Below, in pieces: positions 46,589-64,000 of a DNA stretch of 64,000 bases. The notes under the pieces are model-generated. The model saw only the letters and a list, made by a program, of their open reading frames with translations. It was not told the origin of the DNA and did no database searches. How positions within the stretch are numbered: the first letter of the stretch is position 1; each line of letters begins with the position of its first letter. Made by a program: the position numbers and the translations under genes. Origin of the DNA: Neopestalotiopsis rosae (Eukaryota > Ascomycota > Sordariomycetes > Amphisphaeriales > Sporocadaceae); assembly GCA_023078685.1 (NCBI GenBank), contig JALGAS010000010.1:682001-746000 (forward strand), given 5' to 3'.

Positions 46589-47888
46589 ATGAAAGCCACT
46601 CAATGGATGGGGTCGAATTCAATCAAGATTGGCGAAGTCCCCAAGCCCACTATCACTGCGCCGAAAGATGCCATTGTCCGTGTGACACACTGCTGCATCT
46701 GTGGCTCTGACTTGCATATGTACAGCGGTGAGATGAACAAGTATATGCAGTCAGGGGATATTCTAGGCCATGAAGCCATTGGATACGTTGAGGAAGTTGG
46801 ACAAGAGGTTGCTGGCTTCAAAGCCGGAAACCGTGTTATTATTCTCCCCGTTATTGCTTGTGGTGGGTGCTTTTACTGCCAGAAAGAGCAATACTCACTT
46901 TGCGATAAAACGAACCCGTCCAAGGAGATGGACGACCTGTATGGCCACCGCTTGTCTGGGATTTTTGGCTACTCGCACATGACCGGCGGCTATCCAGGTA
47001 ACCAGGCCGAGTACTGCCGCGTGCCCAATGCTGATCTCGTGCTCTTGCATTGTCCCGAAGACTTGCCTGCGAAGAAGGCTCTTGGCCTAGCCGATGTCAC
47101 TGATACAGCCTGGCACGGCGTAGAGCTTGCAGAAGTACGCGAAGGTGACGTCGTCGGCGTCTGGGGCTGCGGCCCGATCGGCCTTTCGATCCAGAAACTA
47201 TCCAAAGAGATCCGTGGCGCTAAGAAGGTGTACGCTGTTGACAAGGACCCCCAGCGTCTGGCGATTGCTAAGTCGCTTGGTATGATCCCTGTCGATGCCA
47301 ACAAAGTTAAGCCGGACGAGTATATCTTGTCCGTTGAGCCGCATGGCCTTGATCGTGGTATCGAAGCAAGCGGCTTCCGCTTCACCAATTCGGTCACACA
47401 TAAGATTATGAGAGCAACTGGGGTTGAAGGCGACAGCTCTGACACCGTCAGCGAGATTATCAAGGCTACGCGCAAGGGAGGCAACATGGCGTTGATTGGA
47501 GATTTTTTCTTCAACACTAACAACTTCCCGATTGGCATGCTGATGGAGAAAACCATTACTCTTCGTGGTGGTCAACTGATGGCGCAGAAGGTGTGCTATC
47601 GTCAATTTGTTGTGGTTCCAGTAATCAGACAGCTAACCCTTCTAGTACTACCCATATCTTTTGAATCTGGTCAAGGATGGGAAGTATGATCCTTCTTTCG
47701 TTTTTACCAATACCGGTGAGTAAGAACCATTATCACATTGAAGCTCAGTGTTAACTAATGCCCATGTTTCAGACGATTTTGAGAATGTTCCCAAGGAATA
47801 TGAAAAGCAGTACAACCACCAGGTACCGGGAGGTTTGAAGTCGATCATGGTCACCCCATATGGCCGTAAATTGAACCAACCGTTGTGA
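46589..47888 (+). CDS. Zinc-dependent alcohol dehydrogenase, formaldehyde-dehydrogenase-like, copy 1
   Basis: Exons 46589-47590, 47646-47715 and 47773-47888 join in phase to 395 residues. It is a medium-chain dehydrogenase: catalytic zinc ligands in ICGSDLH (Cys38) and GHE (His61-Glu62), structural zinc Cys91, 94, 97 and 105 in the block ACGGCFYCQKEQYSLC, and the NAD-binding WGCGPIG turn. The long FxYSHMTGGYPGNQAEYxRVP stretch is typical of the glutathione-independent formaldehyde dehydrogenase-like branch. The enzyme would oxidise an alcohol or aldehyde with NAD(P) in the cytosol; the substrate is unknown. An upstream coding exon is possible, as the frame directly before the ATG looks conserved. 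A second member of the family is at 58624. Confidence 0.9.
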
Positions 47889-48889
47889 GCTCTGCGAGGA
47901 TTATATTTTGAGCTTTGTGACCTATTTTTGTTTATTCCGAGTCTTGGTTTGTTTTCGCTTAACAAATTATATAGACATTCGTTTTTGAAAATGGAGTAAT
48001 GATACTCTATTTTGCATAAATGACACATTTTTGTTCCCCCTTTGAAGAGAGACTAAAGCAGTTCAACAATAAAATGCTTCATCACCTTAGGGTCAAGTAG
48101 CAACAAAAACTGGTTGAATCGTTTCTAAAGACATAGCTACATTCACGCTCAGGACCATGTTAGTGATATTGCCCAAAATTCGATTTCGGGTGGTAGGCAT
48201 ACCTTCTGCTTCGCCAGAAGTCCAAGATACTTGACTGTTGATTAGTTAAGATAGAATGTAATTATCAGGCGTATGTTAAAGCAGGGAAAATCTTGACAAT
48301 GCCTTTATAGCTTGGTGCAATAGTGAACAACAAAACCGAGGTGGATTACAGGTTACTCAAGAAGCTTTGAGAGTGGCGACTAGAAACGAAACTTTCAGAA
48401 ATGAAACACTTCATGGACGCCTAGACGTGCTTGAATGCTTGCTGATAAAACATGTGAGTATCGGAACGAAGAACAAGGACTGATCCTCGCTAGTTCATAT
48501 GGTAGCCAGTGATAGTTGCTAGGATGCTAGGAAATTCTTACCAAAAGCCAAGCAGACTTGCGGTCGCAAATAGGATTGGGTGAACTTTCGTCAGTAATGC
48601 CACCGAAGGCGCTCATTTAAATGTAAATTTACACAAAGCAGATATCATGACTGCGGAAAATCCGGCATCACACCAATAATCGCTAACTACCACTCACATT
48701 GGGCAAATAACATTTGTCAATTTCATGTCTGAAAACAAAGCATTAACAATAAGCGTATCCAAATGTATTTCGCAGCACTAAATGGGAATTAATATAGTTA
48801 GTTAGCGAAATTTCTACTTATAAATTGACTATGCATCACCGCTGTAAATAAATATACACCGAGATCAACCAGTACCGGGCTCATTATGG
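47889..48889. other. Intergenic, nothing recognised
   Basis: No coding frame, repeat or RNA gene is identified. Confidence 0.5.
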
Positions 48890-49285
48890 GCATATGGAGG
48901 TCGTCAAGTGTTTCTTCGAAAGCAAAAGAGCTATTGTCAGCGCAAGCAAGGATATACGCATGCCTATCTATGATGCAACACTAGAAGTCCACCTGGTGTG
49001 ATGAGGTTTCTGCTCAAGAACAACGCAGACATCAATTTTGCAATACAAATGGAAGGATACTCCTATATGCCGTTGCAGCTCATGAACACTGGAAATTGTC
49101 AAATTCCTTGTCGTTCAGAAGGCAAATCCCACGATTCCCAACGAACACGGATGAACCGTGCTCCATGTAGCTGCACTCCAAGGCCACTTCATTATGAAGA
49201 AGTTTTCAATTTCTTTTTCAAAAGGATAGGGAATCTGTCATTCCCCACACACACAGGTGGACGGATACCACTTCATGCGACATAG
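48890..49285 (+). pseudogene. Ankyrin-repeat gene relic
   Basis: Ankyrin-like pieces appear in order but in different frames: GHMEVVKCFFES (about 48890), GVMRFLLKNNADINFAIQMEG (about 48998), a piece like AVAAHEHWKLS, and GGRIPLHAT near 49256. Stops and frameshifts separate them. No complete ankyrin unit or partner domain remains. Confidence 0.6.
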
Positions 49286-49843
49286 TGCAACTTGGTGGAC
49301 ATCCGGAAAAAGCTAGGTCAGGTTGTTGCGTGGGATCACAGACAGCGGTTGGAGCATATTCAGAGGAGGTCAATAATCAAGCATACAATATCGAATGGTC
49401 AAACGGAGGCAGGGAGACTGCTTCTTGAGAGAACCGATGTTTTCTCGCCGATTTAGTATATACGCAGCGACGGAACAAGGAAGAATTATCGAGAAACAAA
49501 TCTATTTCAGTGCAAATTTATAGTCAGTCGCAATATCTGACAATGACTAATCAACCTCCAATGATGATACGTCGATCCGTAAAGCTGCAGATAACTATGG
49601 TTCAATCACGTATCCAACATGGCTTCGCTCGCGACAAGCCCAATGTTCGCACCACAAAAAAACATGAAATAGCCAGAGGAGGGAGGTCAAAAAACTAATG
49701 AGAAATCACGAGCATACTCTCGTCAGGTCTGGTAGAATTTGCAAGATTCAGTCTGTGATTACCCCCAGGGCGTCAGCTTTGCTGATGATGAAAGTGATAA
49801 TGAGAAGCAGCTTTCATGAAAACTTTGATCTCGTAATCTCTCA
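49286..49843. other. Intergenic, nothing recognised
   Basis: Possibly more of the ankyrin relic, but no recognisable motif remains. Confidence 0.4.
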
Positions 49844-55378
<5,535 letters not shown>

Positions 55379-56402
55379 GAGGTGACTTGATCAAGTGAAG
55401 GGTTCTAACCTCGTTATGGGTTTTTTGGGGGAGTTTTTATTGTTCAAATTGAGACAATTTGATTGATTGAGAGTTAGATAAATAGTTACAAATCATTGTC
55501 GAATCACTAAACGAAATCTCAGCGCTTTGCTTGGCGATTTATAGTGTGCTCATTGCTATGTGAATCTTAAGCTGGAGTTGCAATTAATGCTGTACAGAGA
55601 GGAGAATATGCACCGAGATGCTTTGGTCAAAGGGCCACAGAGAAAGCATGCTACAAAACTATGATTCAGAGGTAGACACCCACTGATTCGTCGTATCGGA
55701 CAGTTAAAGTGCTCTCATATAATGTTCATTATCTGATTGTGCTATAGTGATCTCGTTGCGCGCCTCTCTATTTCGACAAGTTGCAGGCTTATTTGTATGG
55801 CCCTAGCTAATCCCCGAAAACTCAACACGTATATGTGGACGTCATAGCGTTATATAGTGTCGTAAATAGCACCTTGAATAAAAGAGACTTATATAGCATT
55901 ATCCACTATCTTACAATATTGCGCTGGCCCACTACATGTAGCTGGGCCATAAAGTCGAGGGTTGTCCGGCAGGTTGCTTTAGCGGTCAACACCGTAGGCC
56001 GCAACAAGGCTTACGGCAAATGAACTGCTTAATATTAGCCTTTGATTAAGAGGGCAATACTGATATGCAGCAGTTAGAGTGGGAGACGCACAATATATCT
56101 CTGGCAATAACTTTTGAACTATGCGGCGTTAGGACATATTAGAACTGCGCTAAAAATGACGTTAGTGACCAGGCTAAGGGACGTTCAATGTTGTTAAATT
56201 ATCACACCAAAATTGATTTAAGCTTTTCAACGTCAGTATTATCTATACAACTAAGAAGGGTTCGAAAGTTGACAAAACTACTGCTCCGACATTGACATAA
56301 GATTTTGGCGACGATTGTTTAATAAGCTCTTGCTGTCCACCTGATTGCTAACCGTATTCTCGTCATGGGCGCTAACTATGCATTCCCTACTACCACGCAG
56401 TC
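55379..56402. other. Intergenic, nothing recognised
   Basis: No coding frame or repeat is recognised; the last part should hold the promoter of the second hemerythrin-domain gene. Confidence 0.5.
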
Positions 56403-57016
56403 ATGTTCACCATCTCCTACACGGTTACCAAGGACCATCGTGAACTAGAACAGTACTACTATGAGGTAGTAAATTCGCGGGAAGAGGATCACCAGACCCG
56501 ATTCGGCAAAATATTTTCTTGGGAGCTGGCTCGTCATATTGTTGGCGAAGAATTAGTCATCTACCCTGCACTCGAAAAATACCTGGGCCAGAAGGGCAAG
56601 GAGCTGGCCGAAAATGATCGCAAAGGGCATTACCGAGTAAGGAGGCCGATCAAGACTCTGTGATGAAGTTTCTATATACTAATATCCTATAGGTTAAAAA
56701 GCTGTTAAAGGAGTTTCAAAAGATGGAGGCAAGTGATGCGAATTATGTGTCATGGCTTAAAGAGCTCTGGAAGACTCTGTCCCAGCACGTCGAAGAGGAG
56801 GAGAATGATGTTCTACCGGCTCTTGAGCATGCCCTGAAGGCCACTGATGGACAGTCGGAAGCGATTGCGAAGAGTTTCGGCCAGACGAAGGCGTCCGTCG
56901 CTTCTCGCAGCCACCCAAGCGCTAGTAAAAACCCCCAATCTAAAACAACCTCGGTCGGCCACCTGGCGGATCCCCTTAGACGGTTCCCAGACCAGAAGGT
57001 ATCACCAAATCCTTGA
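56403..57016 (+). CDS. Hemerythrin (HHE cation-binding) domain protein, copy 2
   Basis: Exons 56403-56636 and 56693-57016 join in phase across a 56-nt intron (GTAAGG donor, TACTAAT branch, TAG acceptor) placed as in copy 1. The product has 185 residues. HHE helices: VTKDHRELEQYYYEV, ARHIVGEELVIYPALE, KGHYR spliced to VKKLLKEFQ, and LSQHVEEEENDVLPALE. The ligand His and Glu residues are kept. The N-terminal leader of copy 1 is absent, so this form is probably cytosolic while copy 1 may go to mitochondria; this is inference. The tail contains SHPSA, aligned with the SHPN of copy 1. Confidence 0.88.
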
Positions 57017-58623
57017 ACGAGATAAGTCAATGCGCTAGATAGACTAATAGGCGGTCTTATAGTTGTGAATAAATCTGCTTGCCGTATTGTGAGGTAAATT
57101 GAAAAGTCCCTCAACTGCTGGCATGGACGCTACGGCCACAGCGCTAGCTTCGGGTTGCCTCTGCAGTGTACTATCCCTGTCTCTGCCGCTAGCCAGAAAT
57201 TGTCTCAGAAAAGCCACTACGGTCGCAAAGGTGGCAGGAAACAGACTGTCATTTGACGCGTTTGCAACAATCTAGAGTAACGCTAAATGAGCATTGAGAT
57301 CGCTGTTGCAGAAGGTTCACGGTGACATCTTCCTTACGTGATATGACTATCATAGTGACTCCAACGCACTTCACCTGCTTTGAGTTGTCATGTACAGTTA
57401 TCCATAAGAAATGGTATAGTGCACATAGTAGGGAAACCAGCGTATGCATTTCATTCCCACATGCTGCTCCTCCTAGATAACGTATCCCACAGATATCAAG
57501 TTAGCGCATAGTGCAACCTAGACAATGTCAAGGTTTGCTTTGAATGCGTAAAAAATGCTGCACACCATTATCAAGCGCCGAAATGCCTTGAAGGTTCATG
57601 ACCAAACAAAATGACCACATACTTGCCTCATTTGCAATATTATGAACTGAGAGAATTGCTAACCACAAAGTTGAAACATTTTTGTGCCTATTTCAATTAA
57701 GCGGTGTTTACTGTGCGACTCCAACATTTCGATCTTGAAGTACCACGCGATCACGAGCAGGAGGGCTGTATCAAAAAGGCGCGTGCAAAGTCCTCTCTCT
57801 TCTTCGGCTTCGTCGGATAAGGTATATCGGCTGCCTGCCGTGCCTTATGACGCGGCATGCTAGCTTCAGTAGCTGAAGTCACCGTAGCCAAACTTTACAG
57901 TCGCATCTCACTTTTCCTCGCTCTTCTTCAAAGATAGGCCAGGTCATAGGAACGAGGCGTAAGGAAAGCTAGAGAAGATCCTGCCCGACGAGAGGGGTGA
58001 CAATGGTTAGGAAAGCCGCTGGTAGAAGGCAAAATACAACTTGCCCTAGCGCTGGGTTCTCGATCTCAGCAGTCCTTCAGCTACCGAAAAGGAGTGGAAA
58101 CATAGCAACCATGTATCACAAAATGCGGACTTACCGGTTTCCAAAGTCACACTTTTCGCGATATGCGTATTCCACATTCTATCTACCAGCCCATCGTGAT
58201 TGAGCAACTAGTAGATTTGCTCCGGCTTGTGGTCATCGGTGGCCGTGCGTAGAATTACGGTGGTAGGAAATGGGAAAGTCTATTCGATTCATGTCGTCCG
58301 CTTTACGTTGCATGACAAACAGAGACACCGGACAGGGTCGCCTTGTAGCCCACCTTCTGGAAGACTATATGTACACGCATGCTTGACGTAGATGTGGGGA
58401 TCTATCATATATATATATGAGAGACCCCAAATAGTTGACCATGTTTCTAGCTTCTGTTTCTTTGCATTTCTTTTCCGATAACTTTTTGCATTATTAATCC
58501 ACCAAGTTGCTATTCGTGTCGTGAAGTGGACAATACGTTACACAACTTATCCCAGGACACTGGGAAGACGAGAAAAAGGAAGATATAATACGCACAGCCG
58601 AACGGAAACTCATATACTCAATC
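57017..58623. other. Intergenic, nothing recognised
   Basis: A run of TATATATATATATG near 58415 is the only simple feature. A 68-codon frame at 57997 shows no domain. The end of the stretch is the promoter of the second ADH. Confidence 0.5.
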
Positions 58624-60180
58624 ATGGCAGTATCACAACTAGCCTACGGGGTAGAGAAACTGGTGCGCCACGATGACTCGTCCGTCATCCAACAGGACGT
58701 GGCAAACTACGAGCAAACCGGCGATACGTCGTCGATGATGAAAGCGCTGGTCTGGCTCGGCAAGAATAAGGTCGAGGTGCAGGACGTGTCGCGGCCCAGG
58801 ATTATTGAGGCCGGCGACGTGATCCTTAAGGTGACGGGCAGCACTGTATGCGGGTCGGATCTGCACTTGCTGCACGGTTCTATTATCGAAATGAATAAGG
58901 GCGATATTTTAGGCCATGAGTTTTGCGGCATCGTCGACGAGGTGGGGCCCGCAGTAACTAAGTGCAAAAAAGGCCGACGGTATGTCGCTAGCTTCCAGAT
59001 TGCGTGCGGCGACTGCTTCTTTTGTAGGCAGAAGCTTAGCTCGCAATGTGAGAAGACTAATGCCAATACTATTGCCCGCAGCCTGTACGGTGGCCAGACA
59101 GCCGGGATATTTGGGTATAGCCACTTCACAGGCGGGTTTGCGGGCGGCCAGGCCGAATATGTTCGCGTACCCCTAGGCGACGTTAATCTGCTCGAGATTC
59201 CAGACGGTATACCGGACGAGAAGGCGTTGTACCTAAGCGATGTACTGCCGACGAGTTACAACTGCGCGCATGACACTGCTATATACGAAGGGGACCACGT
59301 CGCTATCTTCGGTGCAGGTCCCGTCGGCCAGATGGCCGGCGTTTTTGCGGCAGATGCCGGCGCCGCCAAGGTCATCTTTGTCGATACGGAGCCCCGGCTA
59401 TCGGTAATTCGAGACCGATGGCCCGCGCGGCACGCCGCCAAGATCGAATTTATCGATTACAAGGCCCTCAGTTTCGGCATCACCAGCAAGGACACGGTTG
59501 TCTCCAGGCTTAAAGAGCTTTGCAGCGACCGCGGCCCCGACGTCGCCCTCGAGTGTGCCGCCGGCGAGTATGCCAAGGGCTGGATGCACTGGATCGAGAT
59601 GCTCACCGGCGCCGAAACGGACACGAGCGAGATCTTGAACGAGATGATCGAGGGTGTGAGGAATTATGGCAGATGTGGTGTGACGGGCGTTTATGTTGGT
59701 TATGTAAGTTTGACTATTCCTCTACTCACAGAATCCCTCCCCCTTCTTTCCCTTTGCCTTTCATTTCTTTCCCGCATAACTATCGACCATGGTGTCGTAA
59801 TGTAAATAAATACCTTGATGAAACTTTGACCGCCTACCCAAACATGACTATTACTTCATATTAGCTGCCCTTCACGATCGGTACCAACCTACCACTCACA
59901 GACAAACCATTTCAACATCGGCTCTCTTATGGAGCGCGGCATCCGCCTTATCGGCAATGGCCAAGCGCCCGTGCACAAGTACTGGGAAATTCTGCTAGAG
60001 CAGATTAAGACGGGCGACCTCGACCCGCTGCAGATGGTGTCGCACCGCTACCGAATCGAGGACATTGACAAGGTATACTACTCTTTTGAAAAGAAGAAGG
60101 ACGGAATCCAAAAGGTCTTTATCGAGACCAAGTTCTCATTGCCCGCGTGCGAGGGCAGTCCCAAGCTGAGCAGTATTTAA
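58624..60180 (+). CDS. Zinc-dependent alcohol dehydrogenase, formaldehyde-dehydrogenase-like, copy 2
   Basis: Exons 58624-59703 and 59902-60180 join in phase to 452 residues; the 198-nt intron (GTAAGT donor, CAG acceptor) is the longest here. Catalytic zinc ligands are in VCGSDLH and GHE, structural zinc in IACGDCFFCRQKLSSQC, and the NAD-binding turn is FGAGPVG. FGYSHFTGGFAGGQAEYVRVP places it in the same branch as copy 1. About 40 residues precede the usual start (MMKALVW), so an internal start is possible. The gene is clearly richer in G and C at third positions than its neighbours, which hints at a different origin or at stronger codon selection. It is the better-preserved classic form; copy 1 is shorter and more divergent. 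Confidence 0.9.
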
Positions 60181-63120
60181 CGGTCCACGACGGCCTTGGT
60201 GTCATTGCGGAAAACAGTTGAGGGAGATAGTTACTGAATGAAAATTATACGTAATTATGAGATATTGAGGACGAAACAGTTTGCTGGTACCAACAGCTAT
60301 TTCAATAAATTCATCGGAAAAAATAATATTCCATAATGACGTTATGTGTATCTTTAGCGCATATTCCACCTCCCTGGAACACTTCGATCAAGCTGAGATA
60401 CTGTAACTTTTGTTTGGAGAGGATGGTCAAAACTGTGGGACAACGACTAGCTAGTCTATAAAGCTGTTTATTGCAAGGGGTTTTTTTTTTCTTTTTCTTT
60501 TTTTTTTTTTTTGACGTGCGAAGTAAATAATGAAAGTTTATATGCGCACCATAAACCATCCAGTGTCGGGCTTCTTCATCAGTACTTAAAGATTACGACG
60601 AAGTGTTTCGCTCCATACACGCTACATAAATAGGCTGTGCACTTGCTGGCAGCCAAAGCACGTGAATTCCGAAAGGCTGACCGCCACTGTTGTGGAACAA
60701 TCTATAAGGAGCAAAGCAACGTCGCGGACGATTAAGGAAGATGATTGTTCACATCCAACGAAACATACTGAATGCAAAGCCGATTATTCGAAGAATGACT
60801 TGACGCCCAACGCATTCCAAAGCCTCGTTAGGCTGTACGCATAAGTGGCAATGCTGCAGCTGCATGCCGAAGCCGGTACGTATCGCGAGGAGAAAAGGCC
60901 TTGCAGCTGAAATGTCGGCGAACCAGGTATGAACGTAGCACACCACTTCTCTGAAATCTTAGTATTGATCCCGGGAATTGATGTTTCTGAAGAGTGTGTG
61001 ATCTTTGAGATGACGCATGGAATTCGCGACTTTTTAAGCTGCTGCCTTATAATACAGATATGTCGTTGTAATCTCTATCTAAAGACAAATTGATTGATGG
61101 TAATTCCAAATGTCTCGATAATTAGTGGCAACGGCTGTGCTGCACTCGAAGAAGGAGGTAACTCGATTTATCTTCTCGTTGTGAACCTCGCTTTGCGGGA
61201 AGAGCAGCCGCCTGGGAAATGGGCAAGACTATACCTAAGCGACTAATTTCGGCTGCTCCCGCTGCAAACCCTGCCTTTTTACGCGGTGATCGCTTCATCC
61301 CATCTTGCGATATAAATGCGCGACTGGTGGAACAGAGATCGTATCAAGTCAACGGATTATGGCCGTGCTCGTTTTCGGCGACTGTTTGCAGGAGTTGACT
61401 TGGCGGTGCTATCGTGAGGCTGTTGGTCAAGCAACCTGTGCAGACAACTGGCTCAAGCGACAGTCTGCCCGCTCCGGGTACCATATATTCTGTGTATGGA
61501 TGCAGATTTCTGATCTGAGACACGCAATAACACAGCTTGCACAAGCCGGTGATTGTGAGATGCATGAGGGGTAAGGAGCCTGGTGAGGCTGAGCGACCAA
61601 GAAGCAAGACCCAAATGCGCGCATTGGTCAAATGGTGTCCTCATTCGCCGGGAATTCTTTTTGGTCGTCACTTTCTGCGTGCCACTGGACACAGTAGCAA
61701 TGGTAGATTTACTTGACTGATCTTGATAAAAATTTCAAGACTGGTTCTGACGGACATGTATTCTTTGATTCATACTTCGTATGACTTAGTTACAATTGTA
61801 TTATTACAAGAACGCGAGAGGAATACTGCGGCTCCATCCCCGCTGAAAGGTTGGGTTGTCAATTGAACGAAGCTACGGTGCACTAACGTCTGGAGAGGGA
61901 CGGCGACGGGCGCTATTATGGGACAGTCAGCTCCTGCTATTATCCGAAGCATGCCGCTAATTTACGGCACAGAACTGTATTTGCAGTGGGCAGTCCTTCC
62001 TAGGCATCAATGCATATAACGCGCTTTTTGTGTGTCGATCAACCAATGTACCTGGAAATGTTCACAGTGCATCTCAGCCAGTCACCAGGATCCGAGGCCG
62101 GATTGAGGCACTCCGGCACTTGTTGGGTTTTGAGGACGGTTTTTGTCACCAACGGAAGAGGAAATTTCTGTTTTCAGGCCCTGCGCAATAATTCACTGCC
62201 AGCTGTGATAGAACTTACATAGGTTATATTGAATCCCGAGACTCTGGTGCTCTATGGATGCATGTCACGCGGACCACGACTGCCAAATCTGCCTTGCAAA
62301 CCACAAGCGAACGCCATGTACGCCGCGTACTTGTTCTGCAAGCTTTCACTGATGGCTGAAAAAAATACTTGACGCCTTCATGAATCAGGGTTGTTTTGTA
62401 AGACCTGCGGTCAATGTTTACGCTCCGGAAAAATTGGTTGCAAGTGTTTCCGTTGAGTCTCATGTCCCCAGTAAAAGTGCAGTGTCGGAGCAACGAAATA
62501 GATTCCCATCTGATGCTTCCGGGGACTTTAGAGAGCAGGTCGGGCTTTACTTGCGAAGCATTCCTACTGAGCGGAAGCCTGTTTGGAACCTCGACAACGC
62601 CTTCTCTTGTCACTGGGAGACATTATAACCATCATCGGCCTCGTACTCGTCGCAATCAGGACCCCGTTGGCCCATCCGGAGTCTAGATATCAATTGGCGG
62701 CCCTTTATTAGATCAGCGTTCAAATCATAGTCAAATTTGTCGCGCACTCGGTAACATTCACACCTCATGATTGCAAAGGAGGCTGGTTACCAGATTGCAA
62801 CTCTTCGGTAAGCCAAAGAGGCCCTCGGGGCGCGCTCGCGGCGAGAAATGACCAACTTCGCTTTTTTGGAATACAAGGAATGTAATTCTGGCGGCATGGA
62901 CGGAATTCAAAACTCTGCCGATACCACACCAGCCGGCCCACATGAAGCCGTTCAAGGGTCCCCGATGACCCTTTCAGATGGGGCAATTATACGGGAGTAG
63001 GACAATATCCTTCCGTGTATCTGGTGAGCAAAAGATAAAATCGAGGCACTTGAGCAGCCGGAATCATGAACCCCAATGCTTCTGGATTCACCAAGTCGGA
63101 GACCTCAACAAGCTGATAGG
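60181..63120. other. Long intergenic stretch, only a poly-T tract seen
   Basis: A T-rich run at about 60481-60512 is the only clear feature. Several open frames (for example 61305-61574 and 62224-62613) lack domains and splice signals, so no gene is called. Confidence 0.45.
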
Positions 63121-64000
63121 TCAAATGGTGATTGGCTGGTCGTGTCGATAAGACTCATCTGAGAGGATCACGTATGATGGAGCGCTGTTTTTCCTTTCTT
63201 GTTGTCCTGCATTACTTTCAATGCGAGCCGTGAGAGACCTAAAAGCCTCTAAGTCACGAACCGCCGCAAAGTAATCGTAATTTTCGTCGTCATTTTGGCA
63301 ATAGTGCCCATATTTGTCAGAACATGAGCCATGATCAAACACGATTGCGCCCGGGACTTGACAAGTCACTCTCCGTTGTGCTAGTGGCCGCCGCTTTGGT
63401 TATTTGATCTTGTTCGCCTAATTCGGCACAGGTATTGACATGCTGACAAGCTTATCATATTCTACAACGAATGACTTTAGAGCGTTGTTGTTGTTGCTCA
63501 TCAAAGCCTCGAAGAAGTTTGCCCATGTCCAATACTGGCCATCGTAGTGTGCAGTATTGACATGGCAGTTTCGCAGCACCAGCCCGGTCGGTCTCAAGTT
63601 TTCTCTGCAAGCAAAATCGATAATCTCAGGGCAAATATAGACCTCGTAGGGCTCCAAATGTCGCAACTCTGGTAATGCGCCCACTTTTAGGGGAAGCTAA
63701 ATATCGGGCGACGCTGCAGTATATCGGATGGGCACTCGGGGTGTGCTGCTAGGACGAGCGATTGGACGTGGATCGCATGCTCAAAGAAATACTGGCCAAG
63801 GTGATCGATGAAGTCTTCGTAGGCTATAAGTGTGTGGGACATCCAACCGGCACCAATGTCCAAGGCCCACATGCTGATCTTGAGTTCTTGCAGGCGAGAT
63901 AAGAAATTATACCATTGTCGAGAGAAAAACGTCGATGTTGGCTTGGGCATCAGATCTTTCGCCACCAATTTCTTGACCTGTAGATTCTGGGACAGTACGT
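63121..64000 (-). pseudogene. F-box/LRR-like protein, frameshifted, cut by the window edge
   Basis: The minus frame is open from the window edge and reads LSRLQELKISMWALDIGAGW, the style of fungal F-box proteins with irregular leucine-rich repeats. At about 63690 the frame stops, but a one-base shift continues it: LPLKVGALPELRHLEPYEVY, CPEIIDF and LVLRNCHVN. A further shift after VSMSIPVPN leads to GHYCQNDDENYDYFAAVRDL, like the usual C-terminus. The N-terminal F-box would lie beyond 64000. I call it broken, but introns I cannot see may explain one of the shifts. Confidence 0.5.

Noticed and set aside
46251..46592. 113-codon frame just before the first ADH
   Set aside because: It has no domain, overlaps the ADH ATG by four bases, and contains an intron-like stretch of the ADH leader.
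58414..58428. TATATATATATATG run as TATA box of the second ADH
   Set aside because: It lies about 200 bp upstream inside a simple AT repeat, too ambiguous to assign.

Overview
The window is nuclear DNA from a filamentous ascomycete (Pezizomycotina). The evidence is short introns of about 50-65 nt with GTRNGT donors and CTAAY-type branch sites, Zn2Cys6 and bZIP regulators, a HET-domain gene, a Clr5-domain gene, a Fot1/pogo-type transposon, and a second transposon carrying the C:G-to-T:A signature of repeat-induced point mutation (RIP). A Sordariomycete, perhaps Hypocreales, is my inference; the sequence does not prove a species. Low gene density, many decayed genes and transposons point to an accessory or subtelomere-like region.

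Left part (0-25 kb). A secreted-protein gene that lost its ATG and gained an internal TGA (541-1140) has an intact paralogue at 15.6 kb. A Clr5-domain gene is broken by one nonsense codon. Next come a small cluster that looks like secondary metabolism (intact Zn2Cys6 regulator, broken PRISE-type reductase, intact cytochrome P450) and an intact HET-domain gene. A second block looks like a former catabolic cluster: a decayed Zn2Cys6 regulator (17.4-20.1 kb), an intact amidohydrolase with a start codon split by an intron, and a decayed DAL5-type MFS transporter (22.4-24.4 kb).

Middle part (25-43 kb). This holds a hemerythrin-domain gene, an NmrA-type NAD(P)-binding protein, a long (GAT)n microsatellite, a bZIP factor, an intact 1.86-kb pogo/Fot1-like element (TA target duplication, 44-bp terminal inverted repeats), a Tps2-like glycosyltransferase lacking the trehalose-phosphatase half, and a second pogo element of almost the same length that is saturated with RIP. 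The RIPed element sits in the 3' end of an internally deleted third hemerythrin-type copy. Two copies of a small Cys-rich protein gene (one dead, one open) lie near the two elements.

Right part (43-64 kb). This holds a two-exon membrane-anchored hydrophilic protein, two zinc alcohol dehydrogenases of the formaldehyde-dehydrogenase-like type, a divergent pair of GH13 alpha-glucosidases sharing one 1.1-kb promoter region, another hemerythrin-domain gene, an ankyrin-repeat relic, and a broken F-box/LRR-like gene at the edge. From 25 to 60 kb the intact genes fit a theme of osmolyte/carbohydrate turnover, aldehyde/alcohol oxidation and iron/redox handling, with several families in two or three copies. 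That they form a functional stress-type island is a hypothesis, not something the sequence proves.
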